From: Thoreauomyces humboldtii
Taxonomy: Eukaryota; Chytridiomycota; Chytridiomycetes; Spizellomycetales; Powellomycetaceae
DNA: 52,018 bases
Assembly (NCBI GenBank): GCA_027596035.1
Contig: JADGJA010000063.1
Coordinates: 1-52,018, forward strand
Direction of reading: 5' to 3'
Part shown: in pieces, positions 33,315-43,643 of the stretch
Layout of the letters: the number at the start of each line of letters is the position of its first letter
Position numbering within the stretch: the first letter of the stretch is position 1
Position numbers and translations under genes: made by a program
The notes under the pieces: generated by a model
What the model was told of the DNA's origin: nothing
The model's input: the letters and a program-made list of their open reading frames with translations, nothing else
Databases searched by the model: none

Positions 33315-33886
33315 TCACATTCTTCGAAGATCATTGACGACCATATATCGCGAAAACACTATGTACAGATGTCTGAACCAAACCAACTGGGACCGATGTC
33401 TCTGCATGGCTTTCCGTCCGACAAGCACCTGTCGGGGCGATGCCACGAACACAGCAGACCCATCCTCGCGCTTGCGATACCCACGGACCAGCTGTGGGAT
33501 CACGGTGGCGCCCATGTCAAACAGGGAGAGGTATTTCCGAAGAAGGGTCATCGTCGTCAGGGAGTAGCAGATGGGTGCGCGAGGCGGTGGGGCTTTGGTT
33601 CCGCCGGTAGGTAGTGGAGATGGTAGGTTCATGAAATACCTATCATTCCAACCAAGCAAGGGGTCGGGGAGAAGAACATGCACTCGTCATCGGGGTGGGC
33701 AATCAGGAGGAGGACGGACAGACGGTTGAACTGCTTCAAGGGAGGGATGAGTGGAGATGGTACGAGTAGTGGTTGAACGGTGGATGGGCGAACGAGATGG
33801 AGAAGGAGGTAGATGACCGGGCCGGCCGTGGCTAGCAGGAGGGTGACGGCTATGACAAACATCGCTTCGTGAACGTTTTGGAGCAC
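33315..33886 (-). pseudogene. GPI12: PIG-L/GPI12 GlcNAc-PI de-N-acetylase lacking its central region
   Basis: The N-terminal exon (33886-33640) encodes a membrane anchor (MFVIAVTLLLATAGPVIYLL) and the family's first metal motif LLLIAHPDDECMFFSPT. The C-terminal part (33592-33315) encodes the family's end: CYSLTTMTLLRKYLSLFD, FVASPRQVLVGRKAMQRH, then VWFRHLYIVFSRYMVVNDLR. A 47-base intron (GTATTT...AAAG) would join them in frame as about 174 residues, against 250-300 in the family. The whole middle (the GNADGLG-like, DD/P and final His metal-ligand blocks) is absent, and I found it on neither strand nearby. An enzyme without it should be inactive. Family knowledge: de-N-acetylation of GlcNAc-PI is an essential ER step of GPI-anchor synthesis, so a full copy elsewhere or a deletion in the assembly is likely. 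Confidence 0.75.
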
Positions 33887-34905
33887 CGTTGCACTGGCTG
33901 GCTGTAGAGGCTTCTAGGTCGAAGGAAGCGTTGGCAAGCTCTTGTCTCGAACGGCAAGCTGTATGTGCCGACCGTGGGGAGGAATCATAAATGAAGTGCG
34001 CAGTCTTCCTTTCGTTCACTCTTGACTCCCACCAACACCCAGGCGCTCTCATGTGAACGGAGAGTTCGTCGTCAGCACTCTCCTGTGTGTCTCCGAGTCG
34101 TCTGAGTCGTGCATCCCGATGCCCATGTTCCTGGTCACAAGGTTTTTCTTATGCTCGAATCATTCGGGTGCTATCTTAAAGGCATGTGCACTCTCGTAGC
34201 TTCGTTCCGGGACCTTGGGGAGCTCTGGTTGGTGCAGTTGATATGTCCTTTCATGGGTGTCAAGGTGAATTGGGTGCATTGAAGGCAAATTGGAATGGAC
34301 ATTTACAGGACGTGCGAGGCGGATAGGCGTGAAAGCTAACTAGTCGCCGGTCACGAAGCTGCCCAAGTCGGGACAAACGCGAACAGATCTGAAGGTAAAC
34401 GGGTTCACCTGGACGATGCATCGCAAGCATCTTTGTCTGGCCGCCGGCGGCAACTATTTGGAACTGTGGTGACTTGTTGGATTCTCTCTGTCAAGTTGCT
34501 CTGTATGATTTTGGTACTCCGCCGGTGAGCATAGCGAATATGTTCTCGAGGGCACCATCATCAGGACCCTCGCCTCAGGTTGCTTACCGGGATAGAGAAA
34601 GACATCAAAGCCAGCTTTCTGCAAAAGTGCGAGGTCTTCCGGGTCTTTCAGCATGCCGTGAGTGGCTGTCAGAGAGGTCGCATGCGTGGCGCGAGCCTCA
34701 TCTCACCCACCCAAAAAGCCTGAACTACACCGTCCATGTCACTTCGCCATTCACAAAGCTTACAGGAAAGAGCAACCGATTTGCGCTACTGAAGAAACAT
34801 ATCGGCTGCTGAGACCCACTGGAGAAGGCCTGCGTCCACCATATCTATAATTCATCAGCAAACCGCCTTACCCTCCCCTGCTTCTCCGGGCCGCTGAATC
34901 ACACG
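33887..34905. other. Intergenic 1 kb with unassigned exon-like segments
   Basis: Divergent space between the PIG-L remnant (-) and the Elongin A-like gene (+). On the minus strand, 34665-34594 reads HGMLKDPEDLALLQKAGFDV followed by FLYP and a GTAAGC donor, and just downstream ALENIFAMLTGGVPKSYRAT and, at about 34470-34400, AGGQTKMLAMHRPGEPVY. These look like exons of one minus-strand gene that I cannot recognise or join with confidence. The rest (33890-34390) shows nothing. Confidence 0.35.
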
Positions 34906-36340
34906 ATGATCGACGAGGATGGATATGAGGAGGTCACCCTGAAGAACCCCGACACTCTCTCAAACTACTGTCTCAAAAGCATTGATCGAGGCATCAACAG
35001 TTGAGTTGGGTAGGACGAAACTTGCTTTGATGAGCCATCCCCGCTCACACCCATCCATCGATGACGCGCCGTCGTCGTTCCAGAGATGCACTCTTTGGGA
35101 CGCGTCCCGTACTATATCGTCAAGGACATTCTCCGGCAGTGCAAGCCGGCTCATGTATGACGAAAGACCGGTCGAGCTTCACGGAGTGTGGCACTGACGA
35201 TCTCCCTCACATTGATGGGTATATAGCTGGAAGAACTGGAACGGAATAGTATTGTGAGTGTCTACGATTTCATGAGTGAAAAGTACTTATGGTCGTGCAT
35301 CTGACCTTATGGTTCCTTTTCCTCTTGCAGAACCTTCTGCCAGACTCAAAGGGTTCGTCACTCCTTCTCCACCCGCTCATATCAAAGAACAACACATCGC
35401 TGACTGGATCGGAACCCATCTTGCCCACCTGCGATTAGAACTATGGGTAAAACATAGTTCTGCACAATGGGAAGACGTCCGTAGAGGTATCCACGATGAG
35501 ACCATGGAGGAGCCAGACGACTGGCGAGAGTACTACATGGTGCGAGATGGAGACTTCATAGGCTCCTTTGGACTTTGCCAGGCTCCCTGACATTCGTGCA
35601 CAGCATCGCAGAGCAGAGGAAGCTGCAAAGATCAAGGAAGTGAGCGCTAGGATGCGAGCGGCGAACAAGCTCGCTGCTGAGGAGAAGGAATCCAAGAAGC
35701 TCATCAAGATCGACACTCCGTTTCGTCTGCCCGGCCGCGTGACGAGCTCTTGGGGGACTCGTCAGCCGAGTGAGTATACTAGCCGTGTGAATACGGGAGC
35801 GTTGCATATCCTTTGTTATGTTGACACTATCCGGGGCTTCTAGAGCGGAACGAAAAAGAGAGTCACATCTTCGCTAAGGCGAGACGGGATGCAAAGAAGA
35901 TGTGGGTCTTGCGAATGGAACTCTACCTTCTCTGTTGATGAATCACTGACCTCCGGTCATGACGCGTCAGCTCGAAACATTTTGAGGTGATAGCCAACCC
36001 TCGTGCTCCGCTACCAAAGGTCCGGGCGCCCGTGGAGCACCGGATCGCGGAGGCCATAGCAGCGAATCGAACGGTACCGGGTCCGTCCGGAAGTTTCACT
36101 GGAAGGAATGCGGCACCAGCACGCGTCCCGACGGCGCGACCTGGGTTTGCGCCTCCACCGAATACAGGCGTTGCGAGCAGCTCGGGAAAGAAGCGATCAG
36201 CTCCTGATGGCGACCTTCGTGGGACTGCAAGTGGTGGATCAGGGGTTCCGTCCCCCGCAAAGAAGCCAAAGTTATTCAAGTCCAAGGCCATGGCTTCTTT
36301 GGTGAGCAAGGTTTATGACAGGGTGAAAACGAGCGTTTGA
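34906..36340 (+). CDS. ELA1: Elongin A-like transcription elongation / ubiquitin ligase subunit
   Basis: Eight exons: 34906-34999, 35084-35154, 35227-35253, 35331-35352, 35439-35539, 35604-35769, 35844-35901, 35971-36340; 302 residues, every phase consistent. No single open frame shows the family; splicing restores TLSNYCLKSIDRGINKMHSL, GRVPYYIVKDILRQCKPAHL (the Elongin-C-binding BC-box/F-box-like start), EELERNSINLLPDSKELWVK, and EEPDDWREYYMHRRAEEAAK, the LW...W-R-E-Y signature of Elongin A. The C-terminal ~140 residues are basic and disordered (PSPAKKPKLFKSK). Family knowledge: Elongin A/Ela1 binds Elongin C, stimulates RNA polymerase II and, with a cullin, ubiquitinates stalled Rpb1. Exons 3 and 4 are only 27 and 22 bases. 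Start MIDEDGYEEVTLKNPDTLSN chosen as the first ATG in the conserved frame. Confidence 0.85.
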
Positions 36341-36533
36341 CTCCCTAGTTGATATAATTCATGTTCCCTCATAGATCCGCAAAATGTAGGAGTAGTTCAG
36401 CTACAGTAATTGACTCTCGACACCCGGTTTTGGATTCTACTTTTTGGCCCCTTTGCATCTAGACTCTCGTTTTTGCTTCAATCATACCCGCTGGGTCCTT
36501 CGGAATATCAAGTATCTTCTCGCATCAGAATTT

Positions 36534-37905
36534 TTATGGGCACGAAGGGTTATGAAAAACTGCCAGCATTTCAGGATCATCGTCCTCAACCTCAGACATG
36601 ACTCGATGCGTTCCTCCCGCTGTCCTTCCTGTCGACGAGGAAGGTGGGGCCATCGAGCTGTCGCCCCCTTTCTGCATCGCGTCTTTGTCTCCCCCACGGT
36701 TGACATCGCTCAACGCTCTGATGCGTGCCATGTCGGTCAACAGCAAGTAGGGCTTGGTGGGACGAGAGGATCGCAAGAGAGCCCATAGCGTGAGCACCGG
36801 AAAGGTTGTCACAGAATCGTCTGGGTCTGTGACAACAGCGGTCGCGGCGATGATATCGACGGTTATGAAGAGGAAAAACCGGGCACTGTAGCCCAGTAGG
36901 AATGCGTTGGATTCAGACATCAGTCGACGTGTGTTGACGGGTTGGTAGGATTGATGACTGACGTCACGGATCCTGGAAGGTGGAGGTGAGTTCCATGGGA
37001 GGAAAGACGAAAATCCCGACTTCATTCTGTTGCAGGGAAACTCACAGACTCCAACTGAACGCGCTGAACGATATGTCGATGAATGCTCGATAAGCTGTCA
37101 ACAGTCCATACTTAACGTCAGCGCAAGCCGTCACTCGCCCTTGTCGACACTCCCCGAGACAGACACGCACCTGGAGCCGCGTAGATCAAGGCAGGAAGGT
37201 ACAGCAACTCGTCCGTTTTCCGATCGACTGCGAACTTGACCATGGCCCACCACTCTGCCGTGAGTTCCAGAGGAAACACGACGAGAACCGCCAGGAAGCA
37301 CATCCAGTCGGCACGCGGTCCCAACAACCGACGTACCGGTCCGGCGATGCGATTGTACAGTATCATCACGAGGCACGTGTTATGAACCGCTGAGATGACT
37401 CCGCGCACACCAAGAAGAGCGACGGCACTGTTGATGCCATCCCACACGTCGGTGACGTCGCCTGTGGAACAGTAGAAGAGGTCAGTCTGACCGTATGGAA
37501 GCCATGCGGAGAGAGTTGAAAAGTTGAGCTGACCCACTATCCCGCAGATGGAATATGACAGATCTGTAAAAACCGCCACCGCAAAGACCCAGGCCGTTGG
37601 CTTGTGGTTCAATGTCACTAATCTATGAGCAGTTATGGGATAGGGATCAACGTTCGTGCTACTTGGACCCAACGACAGTTCATCTGTAGGGGCTCACCGA
37701 TCCGACAGGAGCGAGAGCAGCAGAATATTCAACAGGATGGCAGCTACCCAAACGGTTTGGTCAGTACTTGTCTTGATTCAAAAACTTCAGAGTGCCACCT
37801 ACAAACGAAGAGCGATGCATCTGAATTGTACGAGTCGGTGTACTTTTGGGTGAGTACGGCATCCGCGATGGGCTCGCTGCAGGTATCATTGGTACTGTTG
37901 TCCAT
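36534..37905 (-). CDS. Seven-helix membrane protein of unknown family
   Basis: Five exons: 37905-37803, 37743-37698, 37622-37171, 37094-37046, 36885-36534; 333 residues. The short N-terminus MDNSTNDTCSEPIADAV has two N-glycosylation sequons (NST, NDT). Seven hydrophobic segments follow: LFVSAILLNILLLSLLSD, WVFAVAVFTDLSYSICGIVG, SAVALLGVRGVISAVHNTCL, MCFLAVLVVFPLELTAEWWA, LLYLPALIYAAPAYRAFIDI, RFFLFITVDIIAATAVV and VTTFPVLTLWALLRS. The tail is hydrophilic (Asp/Glu/Ser-rich, about 90 residues). Glycosylated N-out plus seven helices plus a cytosolic tail resembles a receptor-like protein, but I see no GPCR motif (no DRY, NPxxY) and do not recognise a family. Intron branch TACTGAC upstream of exon 2 is perfect. 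The frame at 38112-37924 upstream is treated as leader. Confidence 0.75.
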
Positions 37906-38498
37906 GCGAAGGGATGTGAGAAATTACGGTGAGGAATGAGCGAGACTACGGTGAGGGTAGAGGAGGAACGGGGACCAGATGTACAGCTGCTGCTCCTGCT
38001 GCAGCAGTCGGGCGGGGTTGAAGGCGCGCATCATGACATCCATGGAGCCTTGTCCGATGCACGGTGCAAGGTTTGCTGTATTGAGCCAAAGCGACGGACA
38101 ACGAGACATCATACCGGAAGGACCGGTAGTGATAACCCGTCATTCGCCTACTGTCCAAAACATTCAGACATTTGCAGAGCCGTATCTGCTAGCAACACAA
38201 CATTCCCCGACAATCTTCCTGCGACAAGTCTACACCTTTACCGAAATGAAAAGACGGTGGAAGGAAAAACCGCCGAAAAAAGAAGAGCAGAGGAACACTT
38301 TCGGGCGCCTCAAGCGAGGATGCCGCTGAGGAAAAGTGTGAAAAAAGTGGCTGGCGCTACCCCTGTACCGTACTGTACAATTGTACTTCGTCGACTGTAG
38401 ACTTCCACACGAGGGTTCCGCCGGTTATAACGCAAGGACACCTCTCCTGCACGCCCTTGATCTCATCCGAGCAGATCATCGAACAACATACCAACACA
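37906..38498. promoter_or_regulatory. Divergent promoter of the seven-helix protein and acyl-CoA synthetase
   Basis: 593 bases between start codons. Contains the 12-bp palindrome GTACAATTGTAC at 38375-38386, overlapping an ACTGTACA motif, about 115 bases upstream of the acyl-CoA synthetase ATG. No gene recognised. Confidence 0.45.
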
Positions 38499-40787
38499 AT
38501 GCCCGTACCAACGCCAAGATACGAGCTGCCCGACCGCATCACCATGGAGGTTTTGAACGCACCTGAAGTTCAAGGGGAGGGGAAACCGCGAACAAACTAC
38601 CTGACCTACGAGCGAGAGTACCGCGTGAACCAGTTCGGCAAGCGATCACTCTGGGACAACTTTCAGAAGGGACGGCAGTCATCGGGCGACTCCCCGTGCT
38701 TTGGACATCGTCAGGTCGTCGATGGTGGAGTTGTCAGGGCTTTCTTGTGGGACACTTACGATGAGGTTCACGCCCGAGCTGGTCGCATCGGGTACGTTTC
38801 CCTTGCCTTGCCCCGGTTCCTAGTTGTCCTGCAGTTTAGTGACCCGCAAGTTTCACCCTTTCAGCTCCGCTCTGGTCACCCGTGGCCTCAAAAGCGGGGA
38901 CAACGTTGCCATCTTTGGCCGAAACTCTTCAAAGTACGCCGTCACGCAGCTCGCGACGTGGCGACAAAACGGCACCGTCGTACCCATCTATGAGACGCTC
39001 ATCTCGGACGAGTCAATCCTCGTCGGCATGCTCAACCAATTCAACAGCTCGGTCCTCTTCGTCTCGTCGAAGCAGCTGCCTTCGGTACTTGCCGTCTGTG
39101 GACAGGTCACGATCCTGAAGACCATCGTATCGTTCGAGAACGTGTCGGACGCTGACGTCGAGAAGGCGGGAGAGGCGGGAGTCGATCTGTTGACGTTCGA
39201 TGATCTGGAAGAGTTGGGCGCGGGACATCCCGTCGATGCAACGCCTGGGAAGCCGAGCGACGTCGCTTTCATCTGCGCTACTTCTGGAACCACGGGACTG
39301 CCGGTGAGCGGATTGTTATCCAACTCACCCACTCCGGAATCCTGCTTCTGACTTTGCTCCTCGCTTCCGACGTTCGCAGAAAGGCGTGATCCTCACGCAT
39401 TCGATGTGCACAGCTGCGGTCGACTCGTACACACTGCGTGCCGAGCACGGCTTGACTTTGCGGTTCGGTCCCACGGACGTCGTTCTCTCGTACCTTCCAA
39501 TGTGAGTCGCCCTGTTCCTGCTGCACCTGCAGTGCAATTCAAAACTGATCGATTTCCTCGCATTCAGGGCCCATGTCTTCGAAATGCTCTGCCAAGCCCA
39601 GATCCTTTACGAAGGCGGTCGGATCGGTTTCTGGCAGGGAGACGTGTCGAAGCTGATGGAGGACGTACAGGAGCTCAAACCCACGGTGTTCGCGGGAACA
39701 CCCCGAATCTACAACCGTCTCTACGATGGAGTCATGTCCCAGATCAACAAGGTCGGATGGCTCCAGTCTACCCTGTTTCAGACCGCGTATCAGAGCAAGG
39801 TTGCGGGTGTGCGCAAGGGCGTCTACGAACATTCGCTTTGGGAGTGAGTTCTCATTCCATTAGACAAGGTCGCGCTGAACGATTAAGGGGTTTGCTCACA
39901 TTTCCTCGAATCCTCGCAGCACCACCGTTTTTGGAAAGCTCAAGAACATTCTCGGCGGCCGAGTCCGCCTCCTGATCACCGGGGCGGCCCCCATCAGCGT
40001 AGACGTTGCAAACTTTCTCAAGGTGGCCTTTTCGGTCCCAGTGTTCGAGGGGTACGGACAGACGGAAGGCACCGCCACATGCACCTTCGGAGACGTGGGA
40101 GCCGGTCACGTCGTTCCAGGAGCGTTCGTCAAGCTCGTCGACGTACCGGAAATGAACTACCTCTCCTCCTCCAACCCACCAGCCGGCGAAGTCTGCTACC
40201 GCTCCCCATTCTGCCTCCCGGGCTACTACAACGATCCCGTCAAGACCGCCGAGGTGCTGGACGCCGACGGATGGGTCCACTCGGGTGACATCGGTGTCTG
40301 GACACCTTCCGGCTGTCTCGCCATCGTGGATCGGAAAAAGAACCTGTTCAAGCTCTCTCAGGGAGAGTACGTCAGTCCGGAGAAGGTCGAGACGGTCTAC
40401 TCTCGACACGAGATCCTCGAGTCCGTGTTCGTGACCGGCAACAGCTCGGAATCGTTCCTCGTGGCCGTCCTGTGTCCTCATCGATCGGCGCTCCTGAAGC
40501 TTATCTGGGAGAGGGGAGGTCTCGTGGACGTCAACGTGGAGGAACTGTCGTTCGAGCAGGTCTGCGCTCATCCCGTTGTTAAGAGGCTCTTGGTGGCGGA
40601 ACTCGCCGGGTGGGTCCGGAAGGGAAAGGAGCTCAAAGGGTTCGAGATCGTTAGAAACGCTGTGCTGTCTCCCGTTCCTTTCGCGGACATGGACCTCCTG
40701 ACTCCAACCCACAAGCTCAAGAGACATGCAGCTCAGTCACTGTACAGTGATCAGGTCAGGGCCCTCTATGAGGAGGGTACATTGTAA
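38499..40787 (+). CDS. Long-chain fatty acyl-CoA synthetase
   Basis: Exons 38499-38791, 38865-39303, 39380-39501, 39568-39843, 39920-40787; 665 residues. ANL superfamily enzyme that adenylates a fatty acid and transfers it to CoA. Motifs: AMP-binding loop ICATSGTTGLP|KGVILTH (about 234-252, split by intron 2), LSYLPMAHVFEM, PTVFAGTPRIYNRLYDGV, LLITGAAPISVDVANFL, YGQTEGTATCT, GEVCYRSPFCLPGYYNDP, DGWVHSGDIGVWTPSGCLAI and DRKKNLFKLSQGEYVSPEKV (the ACSL/FACS signature), LLTPTHKLKRH with the adenylation lysine. Closest in layout to yeast Faa/ACSL proteins of 650-700 residues. The C-terminal LYEEGTL shows no clear PTS1. The 14-bp palindrome TCACTGTACAGTGA lies in the last exon at 40737-40750. Confidence 0.95.
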
Positions 40788-41062
40788 ACACTTGCGTATA
40801 CACACATTCATCTCACAACCACGCGCTTCTCATCCTTCACCCATCATCTCCGAGCTCCTTCCTGTAGCAATTACCCTTCACATGCTTATACACGTACTAC
40901 CCAACACCAGAAAAGGGTCGAATACATTCTAATGCACTCGGTCATTCCTACACGTACATATATACGCCATCCGAGAATTGATCGAGTCGTGAGCAAAGAC
41001 GCATTATATGTAAGTGAAAACGTTGCCTCCGTCTCGTTCGTCGCTACGCCTCGTATCTTTAC

Positions 41063-41869
41063 TCAGCAATCCTGGAGCTCCAGATGCGCGGTGCTGTTCC
41101 AAACTTTGAGAGCGGGCTCAGAGGGGTTGTGATCGAACGACAGGACCGAGATGGACGCCGTGCTGATGGCGAAGCAGGAACCCTCCGTGGGCTTCAGACC
41201 TTAAGAGAGGGGAAAACGCGCCAGTTCAGCACAATCCCACTCAAGCATACATGGACAGAGGATGACAAGATTCACCTATCCAACGCGCGGCCAGCACCCT
41301 CGCAAAGTGACCATGCGTGAAGATGCAAATGTTCTTGACCTCATCCGACCCTTCCTCCGCAACGACCGTCTTGACCTTCTCGATGAACCGATCCACCCTC
41401 TTCCCCACGTCCTCCGCGTTCTCACCGCCAGGACATCCGTCCCTGAACAGGTTCCAATCTTTCGTCGCCTCGGTGGACTGGATCTCCCTCGTCCTCCTCC
41501 CATCGTAAGCTCCGTAATCCCACTCCTGGAGATCCTCGTCCACGGTGATGGGTGCGGAACCGACAGAGATCCGAGCCGTCTCGTGGGCTCGGACCAAGGG
41601 CGAGGAGTAGATTCTGAGGAATCTGGAGGAGAAGGGGGCTCCGTCGTGCTTGTCGGCAAAGTGGGTGGCCACGCATTGCGCTTGACGGACGCCTTCCGGC
41701 GTCAGGGGAATGTCGGAGCGGCCCGTATGTTGTCCGCTGCGAAACCGCGAGGGACGGACAGATGGTCAGTAAAAGGTGAAAATGCTTCGGGGTCCAGCCA
41801 CCTCGAGCATTCTCCTTACCTGACACTCCATTCCGTGGCACCGTGCCTGACGACATATAGTTCGAACAT
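41063..41869 (-). CDS. SHB17: Histidine phosphatase, SHB17-like (sedoheptulose-1,7-bisphosphatase)
   Basis: Exons 41869-41820, 41736-41276, 41199-41063; 215 residues. Histidine phosphatase superfamily: catalytic RHG in ELYVVRHGATEWSVSGQHTG, RIYSSPLVRAHETARI, the acid-base block VDEDLQEWDYGAYDGRRTRE, NLFRDGCPGGENAEDVGKRV, and the second catalytic His in IFTHGHFARVLAARWIG. The EWxYGxYDG, WNxxRDGCPxGE and C-terminal SVLSFDHNPSEPALKVWN blocks fit Shb17 and its fungal homologues better than glycolytic phosphoglycerate mutase. Family knowledge: Shb17 provides a riboneogenesis route into the pentose pathway. It is shorter than yeast Shb17 (271), so a relative with another sugar-phosphate substrate is possible. 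Convergent with the acyl-CoA synthetase. Confidence 0.9.
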
Positions 41870-42917
41870 TCTGCGGGGAGCGGTCATATTTGCTGGGTTC
41901 GTTTATGAAAAGGTAGGTACCGAAGTTGGCTTTCCAGTCCAGGTCGCCTTTGAAAGACCGACGTCGTCATTTTGATTGGAAGGATGATGACTTGGATTGA
42001 GATGCACAGCCCGTGCGCAGTAAAACCTCGTTCGAGCTGTCGCATGCCAAAGGGCGATGAACGCCTTATGAACGCATCTAAGGCTGTCATGCATATCCAA
42101 AGCCAAGCCACGAACCTAACCGTTGGATCGAGAGCATGGGGATTGCTTGTGCCTGGGGAATGATCGTTGCGCTACAAGCACTTTGCTATTATTCAATCCT
42201 GAGAACACGGGGTATGGAGATTGCAAAAAAAAAGTGATATCAACATTGAAAAGACAATGAAACCCCCCACCAGCATACATGTACCCGGGCTCGACAGGCA
42301 GCAAGGGTCCTCATGTTTACCGTACTGGTCACCGCACTCGTCCCTAGCGGCGCACTCGATCCTATGCAGCTTTGCGCCGAGTACTCTTCGTTCGTCCAGC
42401 TTGACAACCGCCCAGGGAGTGAACGGTATCCGTTCGCCCCACTTTTGTCGTCCAGTAACGCGGACGGTCGAAGGAGCAAAGAAGGCAGAATGCTCCGATA
42501 GCTTCCGATGGGTGAGTCGTTGATCTATCCGCGAAAACGAAATGCCAGGATAAGAGCGGCCCCGAACCAGATCGATCCGATACCGACTACTGTTCGGCGG
42601 TGGGTTGCTTTGAAGGAGCGATGCAATTCGAAAGGGTAGGAATATGGATTGAAGTGACAGGATGAAAGAGACCATGCAGCGGAAGCAGGGAGAGGAAAGC
42701 TGTACGGCGAATTGATGCTGCGGGGTATCGAGTAGAGCGAATGTGCGCTGAGAAGACTGCAGGGTGGTTTTTGCGGAGGAACCAGCCGCCAATAGAGTGT
42801 TTTCGCCCTTTCCTGATTTTCCCATGGGGAATCTGGGTGGAACGAGTGGAGTCGGGACAAGACGGGTGGGAGGTCTCGGTCGTTGCAAACGCTCTCACCC
42901 AAACTTTCCCACCCCGC
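41870..42917. other. Intergenic 1 kb, minus-strand promoter of SHB17-like gene
   Basis: Between the C2-like gene stop and the SHB17-like start, both minus strand. Two overlapping minus frames (42193-42888 and 42525-42902) include short hydrophobic stretches (SFILSLQSIFLPF; VVGIGSIWFGAALILAF, the latter followed by a stop at 42525). A tiny membrane protein ending at 42525 is possible, but no start or family supports it. Confidence 0.35.
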
Positions 42918-43643
42918 TCACAAAGATCTCGAAAGCTGCTCCTCGGCCGGCGGGGAAGATGACTTTGCCGACCTGGGTCCAGCCCCCGATCTTGAGCCTC
43001 GTCGGAACACGTCCTCCATCTCCCCCTTTGATAACCTTCTCACTGTCTCGCGGAACTTGTCTGCGAGCTTGTTCTTTTGGTTCCCTCCGTTGGACGCATG
43101 CTCTCGATCCGGGGAGATGGCGGTCGGACTGGGTAGGGCACCGTGGGGGATGGCGACTAGGGGAGGGCCAGGAGGTCTGGCGACGAACCGCATCGCGACC
43201 TGAGCCGAACCTCTGGAGATGTGAAGAGGAGAGTGCAGATCGACCTTGACTTCGCAATACCCGAGTTCGAGGATCCTCGCGTCACGAATGCTGTATCGAC
43301 CTTTCGCCACGCAGTCCTCCTTGTCTCCCTCCCGTTTCAACGTCCAGATCTCCACGTACACGTGATGCGTGTCCTCTGTGATGGGGAGAGCGACCGGGAA
43401 GGTGTCGAGGGTGTGAGCAATCTGTGGGGACGAAGTGCCAAAGCCGCCTCGACCCGGTCGTGTGAGGGAGCCTCGATGGTCGGTCGGGGATGTGGCCGTT
43501 GGTGGACAGACGTGGGTGTTGCGCCAGTCGCTGCCGTCAAGGGACAGCTTGCTGTAGAGCTCGCGATCCCGAAGGTTGACGTCGCGGGGGAGCGAGCAAG
43601 ATACTACCGAAAGTTCCAAGCTGCCCAGACATTCGATGTACAT
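42918..43643 (-). CDS. Putative C2-domain-like protein
   Basis: Single exon of 241 residues from the ATG at 43643. It opens with a beta-rich segment that resembles a C2 start (GSLELSVVSCSLPRDVNLRD, then YSKLSLDGSDWRNTHV), a Ser/Thr/Gly-rich insert, FPVALPITEDTHHVYVEIWT and VAKGRYSIRDARILELG, consistent with the later strands of a C2 sandwich. The Asp cluster of a calcium-binding C2 is not clear. The tail is basic and disordered (RRLSKGEMEDVFRRGSRSG). The assignment is by secondary-structure pattern only. An AG sits just before the start codon, so a 5' intron or missing upstream exon is possible. Confidence 0.5.
   Translation of the reverse strand: MYIECLGSLELSVVSCSLPRDVNLRDRELYSKLSLDGSDWRNTHVCPPTATSPTDHRGSLTRPGRGGFGTSSPQIAHTLDTFPVALPITEDTHHVYVEIWTLKREGDKEDCVAKGRYSIRDARILELGYCEVKVDLHSPLHISRGSAQVAMRFVARPPGPPLVAIPHGALPSPTAISPDREHASNGGNQKNKLADKFRETVRRLSKGEMEDVFRRGSRSGAGPRSAKSSSPPAEEQLSRSL

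Noticed and set aside
37924..38112. Upstream frame as first exon of the seven-helix protein
   Set aside because: Joining it needs an implausibly short intron or the wrong phase; an in-frame ATG at 37905 with glycosylation sites gives a simpler start.
42193..42888. 231-codon minus-strand frame upstream of the SHB17-like gene
   Set aside because: Begins with a non-ATG codon, mixed composition, overlaps a competing frame, no domain.
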